In this document: positions 43,779-51,162 of the stretch, piece after piece
Numbering within the stretch: the first letter of the stretch is position 1
Layout: each line of letters opens with the position of its first letter
NCBI RefSeq assembly: GCF_016901675.1
Contig: NZ_JACJKU010000001.1
Span: forward strand, 1-51,162
Length of the DNA: 51,162 nt
From: Limosilactobacillus coleohominis
GTDB taxonomy: Bacteria > Bacillota > Bacilli > Lactobacillales > Lactobacillaceae
Direction of reading: 5' to 3'
Made by a program: the position numbers and the translations under genes
Notes under the pieces: model-generated
Told to the model about the DNA's origin: nothing
The model's database searches: none
Seen by the model: the letters and a program-made list of their open reading frames with translations, nothing else

Positions 43779-45222
43779 TATCAGCTTAACTTTACATAAT
43801 ATTTTACATGACAAGTATAATTTTAAAACTTTCCGTCCAGGTCAAGAAGAAACTTTAATGAGCGTACTAAGTGGCCATCCAACATTATCAATTTTGCCAA
43901 CAGGTTCCGGGAAAAGTTTGTTGTATCAGCTGCCTGCTCACCTTACGAATGGATTAATTGTGGTGATCTCACCGTTAATTTCTTTAATGCAGGATCAGGT
44001 TGATCGGATTCGCCAGCAAAATCAGTTCAAGGTAGCGATGCTAAATTCCAATTTAGATTTCCGTGAACAAACGCAGATTTTAAAGACGATGCAACAATAT
44101 CGCTTCTTGTTTACTTCTCCTGAAACATTGGTCAAGCCGGCAGTTCAGCAGAAATTAGCGAATTTGGATATTAGCATGCTGGTAGTTGATGAAGCCCACT
44201 GTATATCACAATGGGGACCAAATTTTCGACCAGAGTACTTATTGATTAAAGATGTTATTAGGAGGATTGCCCCTCAGCGACTATTGATGTTAACTGCTAC
44301 GGCAACTCCTTCAGTAACTAAAGATATCATCACCAAAATGGGATTAGATCCAAATGCGGTAAAAATAATTCGCCAACCTGTAGACAGGAAGAATATTTTT
44401 CTAGCTGTTCATCGATTGCCGGATGAACATACTAAACAGGAAAATTTAATTGAAATGATTAATAAGTTGGGACCGGGTGGCGTAACATATTTTTCTAGTA
44501 AAAAGGTTACTAATCAGGTTGCAGAACTCATTACTAAAAAGACAGACTTAAGGGTTGGAATATATCATGCTGGTTTATCAAGGATTGAACGTTATCAGGT
44601 TCAACAGCAATTTATGCACAATCAATTAGATTTGATTTGTGCAACTAGTGCTTTTGGAATGGGAATTAATAAGAACGACATTAGATATGTTATCCATTAC
44701 CACATGCCCGGTAGTATTGAAAGTTATGTCCAGGAATTTGGTAGAGCGGGGCGTGATGGACTAGCAGCGCTCTCACTAATTCTTTATGCACCCGGTGATG
44801 AATTTATCCAAGATAATCTCGTGCAGACAGCTGTACCATCTGTAGAATCGTTAGAAGCAGTTCTGCAAAAAAGATTGCCATTAAATGTTTTTGGAGAAGA
44901 GCAAGATTTAATTGATTTTTACCTTCAACATCACTATTCGCCTCAGCAAATTTGCCAAATTTTAGATGAACAAAACTTGTTAAGTAAGAAACGAGTTCGA
45001 ACAATGTTGAATTATATTGCTGGTGATCATTGCTATCGTGAAGTCATAAACGCTTATTTTGGTCAGGATGATTTTCAAAAGCCGCAAATGTGTTGCTCTT
45101 ATGATCAACCAGACTGGCAAGTTGATGATCTTGATTTACCGGCAGTTAAACAACAAGTGCAAGTAAAATCAACAGATTGGCAAACAATCATTGATAATTT
45201 ATTTCATGATGGATCAATCTAG
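43771..45222 (+). CDS. recQ: Short RecQ-family DNA helicase (RecS-like)
   Basis: This 483-residue superfamily 2 helicase unwinds DNA in the 3'-5' direction in recombination and repair. It has motif I LPTGSGKSLLYQLP, motif II VVDEAHCISQWG, motif III MLTATATPS, and motif VI QEFGRAGRDG. The HRDC domain is missing, as in B. subtilis RecS. The usual zinc site is reduced: only HCYREVINAYFG and CCSYDQP remain, without the last two cysteines of the CxxCxxC cluster. It is coupled to the YpbB-like gene. Confidence 0.92.
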   Translation: MNNISLTLHNILHDKYNFKTFRPGQEETLMSVLSGHPTLSILPTGSGKSLLYQLPAHLTNGLIVVISPLISLMQDQVDRIRQQNQFKVAMLNSNLDFREQTQILKTMQQYRFLFTSPETLVKPAVQQKLANLDISMLVVDEAHCISQWGPNFRPEYLLIKDVIRRIAPQRLLMLTATATPSVTKDIITKMGLDPNAVKIIRQPVDRKNIFLAVHRLPDEHTKQENLIEMINKLGPGGVTYFSSKKVTNQVAELITKKTDLRVGIYHAGLSRIERYQVQQQFMHNQLDLICATSAFGMGINKNDIRYVIHYHMPGSIESYVQEFGRAGRDGLAALSLILYAPGDEFIQDNLVQTAVPSVESLEAVLQKRLPLNVFGEEQDLIDFYLQHHYSPQQICQILDEQNLLSKKRVRTMLNYIAGDHCYREVINAYFGQDDFQKPQMCCSYDQPDWQVDDLDLPAVKQQVQVKSTDWQTIIDNLFHDGSI

Positions 45223-45249
45223 ACAGTATCTATATAAATGCGCTACAAT
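45220..45249 (+). promoter_or_regulatory. Promoter of the lysM-cmk genes
   Basis: TAGACA (45220-45225) and TACAAT (45244-45249) are 18 bases apart, just after the recQ stop codon. Confidence 0.55.
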
Positions 45250-45280
45250 TTTATGTATGTAAATCAAGGAGGGTTAATTC

Positions 45281-45862
45281 ATGAGTGAAAAGCGTGAAGA
45301 CCAGCGCCCAGAAAATGAAAAACTATGGGATAAGACTTTTGAAGACGACGAAGATGTAGATTCAAAAGGTAATCTCTCTCGAGTTAAGCGTCGTAAACAG
45401 GATTCCCATAATTCGCGGATTACCACTATTTTGGTGGTTTTAATTATTATTTTGGCTGCGGCGCCGATTATATACTGGGTTCGTCATGAACAGGCTTTTG
45501 ACCACCCGGTACGGCATGAAAGGGTTGCGCAAAGCGCCAAAGTTACTAAGAAAAAAAGTGCTACTGAAAAGTCAAGCCATCATAAAAGACATCCGAGTAG
45601 TTCCAGTTCTATAGACAGTAGCCAAGACTATTCAACTACTAATAATAGTAGTACGGAAATGGCAGCTTCATCAGCAATTAGTAGCTCAAGGGCAAGTAGC
45701 AGTTCAACTGAGTCCAGCAACCGGTATGCAACAGTTCAATCTGGTCAGGGAATATACCGGATTGCTGCTAATAACGGTTTAACAGTAGATCAGTTAGCGC
45801 GTATGAATAATATATCACCTAATACAGCATTGCACCCTGGACAACGACTGCGAGTTAAGTAA
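45281..45862 (+). CDS. Membrane-anchored LysM domain protein
   Basis: This 193-residue protein has a charged cytoplasmic segment (about 1-47), one membrane helix (about 48-67, TILVVLIIILAAAPIIYWV), a Lys- and then Ser/Thr-rich linker (about 85-145) and a C-terminal LysM peptidoglycan-binding domain (YATVQSGQGIYRIAANNG to the end). It should be tethered to the membrane and bind the wall. B. subtilis YpbE has the same layout and neighbourhood near recQ and cmk. No catalytic domain is present; the function is unknown. Confidence 0.9.
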   Translation: MSEKREDQRPENEKLWDKTFEDDEDVDSKGNLSRVKRRKQDSHNSRITTILVVLIIILAAAPIIYWVRHEQAFDHPVRHERVAQSAKVTKKKSATEKSSHHKRHPSSSSSIDSSQDYSTTNNSSTEMAASSAISSSRASSSSTESSNRYATVQSGQGIYRIAANNGLTVDQLARMNNISPNTALHPGQRLRVK

Positions 45863-45879
45863 AGGAGAGGTTATTAAGA

Positions 45880-46560
45880 ATGGCAAAAGGATTGCAAGTA
45901 GCAATTGATGGACCAGCTTCGGCAGGAAAGAGTACTGTAGCAAAGAAAGTGGCAAAAAAGTTTGGTTATGTTTATTGCGATACTGGAGCAATGTATCGAT
46001 CAGTAACCTGGGCTGCTTTACAAGCAAACTTATCAATGGACGACAAGGAAGCGATTGTTGAACTGGCACAAAAAATCAATATCAGTTTTCAACCGGGAGA
46101 TCCTGAGCAACGGGTGTTTGTTGATAATCATGAAGTAACGAAAGAGATTCGCTCTAATGAAGTAGCCGAAAATGTCTCTGCAGTGGCTGCCATTCCTGAA
46201 GTAAGGTCAGAAATGGTGCAGGAACAACGTAAGATTGCCGGCCAAGGCGGGATCGTCATGGATGGTAGAGATATTGGAACAACCGTTTTACCAAATGCAC
46301 CTGTTAAAATTTTCTTGGTAGCAAGTGCTTATGAACGGGCAAGACGCAGATTTGAGGAAAACAAGGCCAAGGGAATTGCTACTAGTACTTTAGAGGAATT
46401 GCAAAAAGCCATTGAATTACGTGATCAAAAGGACTCGACTCGTAAGGTTTCACCATTAACAAAGGCAAGTGATGCAATCGAAATCGATAGTACTCATTTA
46501 ACAATCAATGAAGTCGTTGATGAGATTTCAAAAATTATTGAAAAAAAGGATAACAATTAA
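45880..46560 (+). CDS. cmk: Cytidylate kinase
   Basis: This 226-residue NMP kinase phosphorylates CMP and dCMP. The P-loop is IDGPASAGKSTVAK at residues 8-21, followed by YCDTGAMYRSVTW. The CMP site includes GIVMDGRDIGTTVLPNA and the lid is around ASAYERARRR. The ribosome binding site is AAAGGAGAGG. It starts 17 bases after the LysM gene and precedes rpsA, a conserved cmk-rpsA-der order. Confidence 0.97.
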   Translation: MAKGLQVAIDGPASAGKSTVAKKVAKKFGYVYCDTGAMYRSVTWAALQANLSMDDKEAIVELAQKINISFQPGDPEQRVFVDNHEVTKEIRSNEVAENVSAVAAIPEVRSEMVQEQRKIAGQGGIVMDGRDIGTTVLPNAPVKIFLVASAYERARRRFEENKAKGIATSTLEELQKAIELRDQKDSTRKVSPLTKASDAIEIDSTHLTINEVVDEISKIIEKKDNN

Positions 46561-46637
46561 AGTTAACACTGGTAAATTGCGATTAAATCTAGTAAAATAG
46601 TAGCCAGAGTTGATTGTTGCAAGGAGGATTTTTTTAG

Positions 46638-47873
46638 ATGGCTGAAAATGAAAACAATAACGCTATGTTAGAAGCGCTTGACAGCATCAAGCAAGTTAAA
46701 GTTGGGGATGTTGTTAAGGGTAAGGTACTGCAAATTGATGACGATCGCCAAGCAATCGTTGGGATCGAAGACGCTGGGGTAGAAGGTGTGGTTCCAGCAA
46801 ACCAACTTACTACTAAACCAGTTGACGACATCAATGATGTTGTTAAGGTTGGCGATGTCTTAGATTTAGTTGTAATTTCTAAGATTGGTTCCGACAAGGA
46901 AAACGGCAGTTACTTACTTTCACATCGGCGTTTGGAAGCCATGAAGGTATGGGACGACATTCAAAAGAAGTTCGATGCCGGCGAAACCATTACTGCTAAG
47001 GTAACCCAATCTGTTAAGGGTGGTTTAGTAGTAGATGCTGGTGTACGTGGATTCGTTCCAGCATCAATGATTACTGATCATTATGTAGAAGACTTGAACC
47101 AATTCAAGGGTCAAGAACTTGAATTTAAGATTATTGAAATTGAACCTAGTGAAAATCGTTTGATCCTTTCTCACAAGGAAATTGTTAAGAAGGAACACGA
47201 AGAAGCTGCCAAGAAGATCTTCTCTGAATTGGCTGCTGGTGATGTCGTTGACGGTAAGGTTGCTCGTATGACTAACTTTGGTGCCTTCATTGACCTCGGT
47301 GGTGTTGATGGCTTAGTTCACGTTTCTGAAATTTCTTATGACCACGTTGACAAGCCTTCAGACGTATTGAAGGTTGGTCAAGATGTTAAGGTTAAGGTAT
47401 TAAGCGTTGACCCTGAACGTGAACGGATTTCACTTTCAATTAAGCAAACATTACCTGGACCATGGGATGACATTGAAGAAAAGGCCGCTGTTGATACTGT
47501 CTTAACTGGTACTGTTAAGCGTTTAACTAGCTTTGGTGCTTTTGTTGAGGTATTCCCTGGTGTTGAAGGGTTAGTTCACATTTCACAAATTTCACACAAG
47601 CACATTGCAACTCCTGCTGATGTGCTTAAGCCTGGCCAAGAAGTTAAGGTTAAGGTTATTAATGTTGATCCAGAACATCAACGTTTAGGTCTTTCTATCA
47701 AAGCGTTAGAAGAAAAGCCTGCTGACAGTGACGATGATAACCACAAGCGTAACAACAACCGTGGTAACCGTCGTCCTCGTCGCAACAACTTTGCTGCTGA
47801 TGCACCAGAAGAAGAAAATGGCTTTACTCTGGGTGATTTGATCGGTGATGAACTGAAGAACGCTGGTAAGTAA
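46638..47873 (+). CDS. rpsA: 30S ribosomal protein bS1 (four S1 domains)
   Basis: This 411-residue RNA-binding ribosomal protein has four S1 domains, at about 17-90, 108-173, 193-262 and 279-347. The last two carry the best motifs (MTNFGAFIDLGGVDGLVHVSE and LTSFGAFVEVFPGVEGLVHIS). Firmicutes S1 is shorter than the six-domain E. coli protein and its essentiality varies. A tail near 360-385 is rich in Asn and Arg (HKRNNNRGNRRPRRNN), which looks like an extra RNA-binding strand. The ribosome binding site is AAGGAGG. Codon bias is high. Confidence 0.95.
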   Translation: MAENENNNAMLEALDSIKQVKVGDVVKGKVLQIDDDRQAIVGIEDAGVEGVVPANQLTTKPVDDINDVVKVGDVLDLVVISKIGSDKENGSYLLSHRRLEAMKVWDDIQKKFDAGETITAKVTQSVKGGLVVDAGVRGFVPASMITDHYVEDLNQFKGQELEFKIIEIEPSENRLILSHKEIVKKEHEEAAKKIFSELAAGDVVDGKVARMTNFGAFIDLGGVDGLVHVSEISYDHVDKPSDVLKVGQDVKVKVLSVDPERERISLSIKQTLPGPWDDIEEKAAVDTVLTGTVKRLTSFGAFVEVFPGVEGLVHISQISHKHIATPADVLKPGQEVKVKVINVDPEHQRLGLSIKALEEKPADSDDDNHKRNNNRGNRRPRRNNFAADAPEEENGFTLGDLIGDELKNAGK

Positions 47874-47891
47874 GCTTTCAAATATTTTGAA

Positions 47892-47930
47892 TGAGGCTGA
47901 GGAGATTAGGTTCTTCACAGCCTTATTTTT
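47892..47930 (+). terminator. Probable terminator after rpsA
   Basis: AGGCTG (47894-47899) and CAGCCT (47918-47923) form the base of an imperfect hairpin followed by TATTTTTG. Confidence 0.6.
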
Positions 47931-47964
47931 GTTTATTATCAATTACAATTAAAGGAGGGATATT

Positions 47965-49275
47965 ATGGCAAACACAATTGTTGCAATTGTTGGTCGACCG
48001 AACGTTGGTAAATCGACTTTATTTAACCGAATTGCTGGAGAACGAATTTCAATTGTTGAAGATACACCTGGCGTCACTCGTGACCGGATATACACTCATG
48101 CAGAATGGTTAGGGAAGAATTTTAACTTAATTGATACCGGTGGGATTGAAATGTCTGACCAGCCGCTTTCTACACAAATTCGAGAACAGGCTGAAATTGC
48201 CATTGATGAAGCTGACGTAATTATCTTAGTGGTTGATGTACAAAATGGCATCACTGATGCTGACGAAAAAGTTGCTCAACTACTTTATCGTTCAAATAAG
48301 CCAGTTGTTCTGGCAGTAAATAAAGTTGATAATCCAGAGCGGCGTACTGATATTTATGACTTTTATTCACTTGGCTTAGGTGAACCATATCCCGTTTCAA
48401 GTGTCCATGGTGTTGGACTTGGTGATCTACTGGATGCAGTGATTAAGAATTTCCCTGAAACAGCTGAGAATGGTACTGACGACAGTATTCGGTTTAGTTT
48501 GATTGGTCGACCAAATGTTGGTAAATCTTCGTTAGTAAATGCAATTTTAGGTCAACAACGAGTAATTGTTTCTAATATTGCAGGGACTACCAGAGATGCT
48601 ATTAATACTAAATTTGTTGCTGATCATCGTGAGTTTACAATGGTTGATACTGCAGGGATTAAGAAGAAGGGGAAGCTTTACGAAAATACTGAAAGATATG
48701 CCTTAATGCGATCAATGAAAGCCATTGACGATAGTGATGTAGTCTTAGTAGTATTGAATGCTGACGAGGGTATTCGGGAGCTGGACAAGCATATTGCCGG
48801 ATATGCTCATGAAGCTGGCAAAGCTGTGATCATTGTCGTTAATAAATGGGATTTAATTAAGAATCGCGACCATCGTACGATGACAGATTTTACTAATTTA
48901 ATTCGTAATGAATTTCAATACTTAAGTTATGCCCCAATTATCTTTGTTTCTGCCATTACAAAGCAACGTCTAATTAAGATTCCAAAGTTAATTGAAGAAG
49001 TTTATGATCATGCGCGCCGTCGTATCAAGTCATCTACTTTAAATGATGTTTTAATGGATGCAATTGCTGCTAATCCAACGCCAAGTACCAACGGAAAACG
49101 ACTTCGTGTTTACTATGGAACACAGGTGGCCGTTGAACCGCCAACTTTTGTGATTTTTGTAAATGATCCTGATCTGATGCATTTCTCATACGAGCGATAT
49201 TTAGAAAATCAGATTCGGCAAGCCTTTGATTTTACTGGAACGCCAATTCACTTAATAAAACGACGCCGCAAGTAG
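47965..49275 (+). CDS. der: Ribosome biogenesis GTPase Der (EngA)
   Basis: This 436-residue double GTPase is needed for 50S subunit assembly. The first G domain has [12 protein letters not shown] (about 9-20) and DTGGIE; the second has [12 protein letters not shown] (about 179-190) and DTAGIKKKG, and a C-terminal KH-like domain ends in IHLIKRRRK. The start ATG follows AAAGGAGGG. Length is typical. Confidence 0.97.
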   Translation: MANTIVAIVGRPNVGKSTLFNRIAGERISIVEDTPGVTRDRIYTHAEWLGKNFNLIDTGGIEMSDQPLSTQIREQAEIAIDEADVIILVVDVQNGITDADEKVAQLLYRSNKPVVLAVNKVDNPERRTDIYDFYSLGLGEPYPVSSVHGVGLGDLLDAVIKNFPETAENGTDDSIRFSLIGRPNVGKSSLVNAILGQQRVIVSNIAGTTRDAINTKFVADHREFTMVDTAGIKKKGKLYENTERYALMRSMKAIDDSDVVLVVLNADEGIRELDKHIAGYAHEAGKAVIIVVNKWDLIKNRDHRTMTDFTNLIRNEFQYLSYAPIIFVSAITKQRLIKIPKLIEEVYDHARRRIKSSTLNDVLMDAIAANPTPSTNGKRLRVYYGTQVAVEPPTFVIFVNDPDLMHFSYERYLENQIRQAFDFTGTPIHLIKRRRK

Positions 49276-49410
49276 TTTAAAGCGCAAAAAATCACCGAAG
49301 TTGTTAAATAATCGCAAAATGACGGGATTTTATAAGCAAAACGCCTTGCCAACGGGGTTTCACTATGCTAATCTTAAATCTGAAATGATACGTTGTTGCG
49401 TTATTATTTC

Positions 49411-49467
49411 GTTAATTTTGGACCACTCAAAATTAACAACGCTTGATGTAATGTTTAATTGCATCAA
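49411..49467 (+). promoter_or_regulatory. Two inverted repeats in the hup upstream region
   Basis: GTTAATTTT (49411-49419) and AAAATTAAC (49429-49437) are perfect 9-base arms. TTGATGTAAT (49443-49452) and ATTGCATCAA (49458-49467) are 10-base arms with one G-T pair, ending just before the GGGAGG ribosome binding site. The 211-base gap 49276-49486 holds these and no gene; a weak TTGCCA-17-TAATCT promoter may be at 49346-49374. Confidence 0.55.
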
Positions 49468-49486
49468 AGTGGGAGGTGAAAATGAC

Positions 49487-49762
49487 ATGGCAAACAAGGC
49501 TGAATTAGTAAGCAATGTTGCTAGCGCAACTGGCTTAACCAAGAAAGACGCTACTGCTGCTGTAGATGCAGTATTTAGCTCAATCCAAGCATCTTTAGCA
49601 AAGGGTGAAAAGGTTCAATTGATTGGTTTTGGTAACTTTGAAGTACGTCAACGTGCTGCTCGTAAGGGTCGTAACCCACAAACTGGTCAAGAAATCCAAA
49701 TTCCTGCAAGCAAAGTACCTGCTTTCAAGCCAGGTAAGGCTTTAAAGGATGCTGTTAAGTAA
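49487..49762 (+). CDS. hup: DNA-binding protein HU
   Basis: This 91-residue nucleoid protein bends and compacts DNA as a dimer. It begins [20 protein letters not shown], and the beta-arm block [20 protein letters not shown] inserts into the minor groove. The true start is ATG 49487 with GGGAGGTGA before it; the same frame is open 62 codons further upstream, but that part has no ribosome binding site and covers the inverted repeats. Codon bias is very strong. Confidence 0.97.
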   Translation: MANKAELVSNVASATGLTKKDATAAVDAVFSSIQASLAKGEKVQLIGFGNFEVRQRAARKGRNPQTGQEIQIPASKVPAFKPGKALKDAVK

Positions 49763-49785
49763 TTTTTTAGAAATTACTCAATAAC

Positions 49786-49819
49786 ATAAGAGGTTTGAGT
49801 TTTACTCAACCTCTTTTTA
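49786..49819 (+). terminator. Terminator after hup
   Basis: AAGAGGTTTGAGT (49788-49800) and ACTCAACCTCTT (49804-49815) form a long stem with one bulged T, followed by a T run. Confidence 0.9.
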
Positions 49820-49852
49820 TTTTCAAACGTGCATTTGAATGGGAGGTTATTA

Positions 49853-51115
49853 ATGAGCTATTCTGAGAAAATGTTGGATCAGTTAGAAGCTGGTCAAATG
49901 GAAGCTGCTAAGAAATCATTTGCCTGGGCATTGCGAAAGGATGAAGACGATACACTTTTCAATTTAGCTGAGCAGTTGTATGGCTTAGGCTTTCTTCACC
50001 AAGCTCAACGGATATACCTCAAGTTACTTGATAAGTATCCTGACGAAGATGAAATTAAAACTTCATTGGCCGAAATTGCGATTGATGGTGGCCACAATGA
50101 TGAAGCATTGGCTTATTTGTCACAGGTTCCTTCAAGTTCACCAGCCTATTTACAATCACTTTTAGTGGCTGCTGATTTGTATCAAACTGAAGAGCAATTT
50201 GAAGTAACAGAAGAAAAATTGCGTGAAGCATATGAAATTGCCCCAACGGAACCTGCAGTGTTGTTTGCACTTGGTGAGTTTTACTATCTAGTCGCTAAAT
50301 ATGATCAAGCTATTCCCCTATATATTGCTTTGATTAAACAAGGATACACTGAGTTTGCCAAGGTTGATATTGCTGGCCGTTTGGGAATGGCTTACGCACA
50401 AAGCGGCAAGTTTACGCAAGCGTTGGGGTATTTGGAGCAGGTTGATCCTCAATATCAAACTAGTGATATTCGTTTTCAAACTGGTTTAACCCAACTGCAT
50501 TTAGGAAAGCTGACAGATGCAATTGAAACGCTGAAAGATTTAATCGATTATGATGATCAATACGCTTCTGCATATCCTGCCTTAGCAAGTGCTTATGCAC
50601 AAAATAATCAATTTAAGCAAGCTTTGACAACTGCTCAGGAAGGATTAGGTGTTGATCAATATAATGAGCAACTATTTGCTCAGGCTGCTGATATTGCCAG
50701 TCACTTAGGTGATTATAAATTAATGGATAAGTACTTAAAGGCTGCTCATGAGCTTGATCCGGAAAATATGACGATTGCCTTACAGTACAGTAACTTCCTT
50801 TTGCAACAACAACGTTATCAAGACAACATTGATTTATTATCACCATTTATTAAAGAGCATGAAGTGGATCCACAACTAGAATGGAATTTGGCCCAATCGT
50901 ATATGAAGTTGGAGCAATTTGATAAAGCAGGTAAGGCTTTTGAAACTGCTTTGCCAACATATCAAGATAACCCTGAATTCCTGCGTCAGTTGATTGATTA
51001 TTATCAAGAAACAGGTCAACACGATCAATTGGTTGATGAATTAGAGCATTATGTTGAATTAGTACCGACTGATACTGAAATGATTGACTTATTGGATTCA
51101 TATCAGAACTATTGA
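49853..51115 (+). CDS. Tetratricopeptide repeat protein (YpiA-like)
   Basis: This 420-residue soluble protein is made almost wholly of about a dozen helical TPR units, for example LAEQLYGLGFLHQAQRIYLK and LAQSYMKLEQFDKAGKAFET. No signal peptide or enzyme motif is seen. I chose ATG 49853 with GGGAGG upstream; an in-frame start at 49829 lies before that site. B. subtilis YpiA has similar size and architecture, and TPR genes next to hup occur in lactobacilli. It probably acts as a protein-protein scaffold; the partner is unknown. Confidence 0.88.
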   Translation: MSYSEKMLDQLEAGQMEAAKKSFAWALRKDEDDTLFNLAEQLYGLGFLHQAQRIYLKLLDKYPDEDEIKTSLAEIAIDGGHNDEALAYLSQVPSSSPAYLQSLLVAADLYQTEEQFEVTEEKLREAYEIAPTEPAVLFALGEFYYLVAKYDQAIPLYIALIKQGYTEFAKVDIAGRLGMAYAQSGKFTQALGYLEQVDPQYQTSDIRFQTGLTQLHLGKLTDAIETLKDLIDYDDQYASAYPALASAYAQNNQFKQALTTAQEGLGVDQYNEQLFAQAADIASHLGDYKLMDKYLKAAHELDPENMTIALQYSNFLLQQQRYQDNIDLLSPFIKEHEVDPQLEWNLAQSYMKLEQFDKAGKAFETALPTYQDNPEFLRQLIDYYQETGQHDQLVDELEHYVELVPTDTEMIDLLDSYQNY

Positions 51116-51162
51116 TTAAATTAATTGATTATATAAAATGGGCTTCATTCGTTCAAACATTG

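Noticed and set aside
45580-45720. Ser-rich simple sequence as a tandem DNA repeat
   Set aside because: The codons vary with no fixed unit; it is the low-complexity linker of the LysM protein.
48000-48550. Duplicated GTPase-like sequence
   Set aside because: Two G domains in one protein are normal for Der and not a repeat or recent duplication; similarity to era is family-level.
49301-49486. N-terminal extension of HU by 62 codons
   Set aside because: The extension has no ribosome binding site and is unlike any HU; ATG 49487 follows GGGAGGTGA and gives the normal 91 residues.
1-51162. CRISPR array, insertion sequence, tRNA or rRNA genes, toxin-antitoxin or restriction genes
   Set aside because: No regularly spaced repeats, transposase-like proteins, terminal inverted repeats, cloverleaf sequences or defence-type proteins were seen on either strand.

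Overview
The window is a stretch of low-GC Gram-positive chromosome. The gene order, T-box leaders, codon use and strong AGGAGG ribosome binding sites all point to the Lactobacillaceae. Several details narrow this to an obligately heterofermentative lineage such as Limosilactobacillus (L. reuteri/L. fermentum group). dnaE is followed directly by pyk with no pfkA between them. The amino-acid ABC operon ends in a BspA/CnBP/MapA-like binding protein that has no lipobox. A full set of acetyl-branch DAP genes is present. The genus is an inference. There is no rRNA or tRNA gene, CRISPR array, prophage or insertion sequence, and almost all of the window is core genome.

Layout: The window opens with the 3' end of dtd. 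A Cys-codon leader peptide and terminator then precede a four-gene polar amino acid (probably cystine) ABC operon (1-3.7 kb). A short minus-strand pair follows, encoding a cell-wall amidase and a fructosamine-kinase-like protein (3.7-5.4 kb). Next comes a translation and RNA-maintenance block: T-box-hisS-aspS, rpsU, yqeY, phoH-ybeY-dgkA-era, a structured intergenic element, recO, T-box-glyQS and dnaG-rpoD (5.4-20.2 kb). The lysine/DAP locus (20.2-29.2 kb) has lysC-dapF on the minus strand. Divergent from it is a lysine-riboswitch-controlled operon, lysA-dapH-dapL-dapA-dapB-patA. Then come trmK-nif3, pepT, a DUF2929 membrane peptide, dnaE and pyk (29.2-37.4 kb).

The last part holds cvfB-xerD-ribT-scpA-scpB-rluB (chromosome segregation and RNA modification). 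An FMN riboswitch with ribU follows, then ypbB-recQ-lysM-cmk-rpsA-der, hup (HU) and a TPR protein, ending at 51.1 kb.

Five cis-regulatory leaders were recognised: a Cys leader-peptide attenuator, two T-boxes, a lysine riboswitch and an FMN riboswitch. All five appear to end in Rho-independent terminators. The most novel-looking items are the Cys-codon attenuator before the cystine transporter, the hisS-aspS T-box whose specifier loop overlaps an Asp and a His codon, and the era-recO structured element. There are also unexplained palindromes upstream of pyk, cvfB and hup. I did not find an obviously new multi-gene system.
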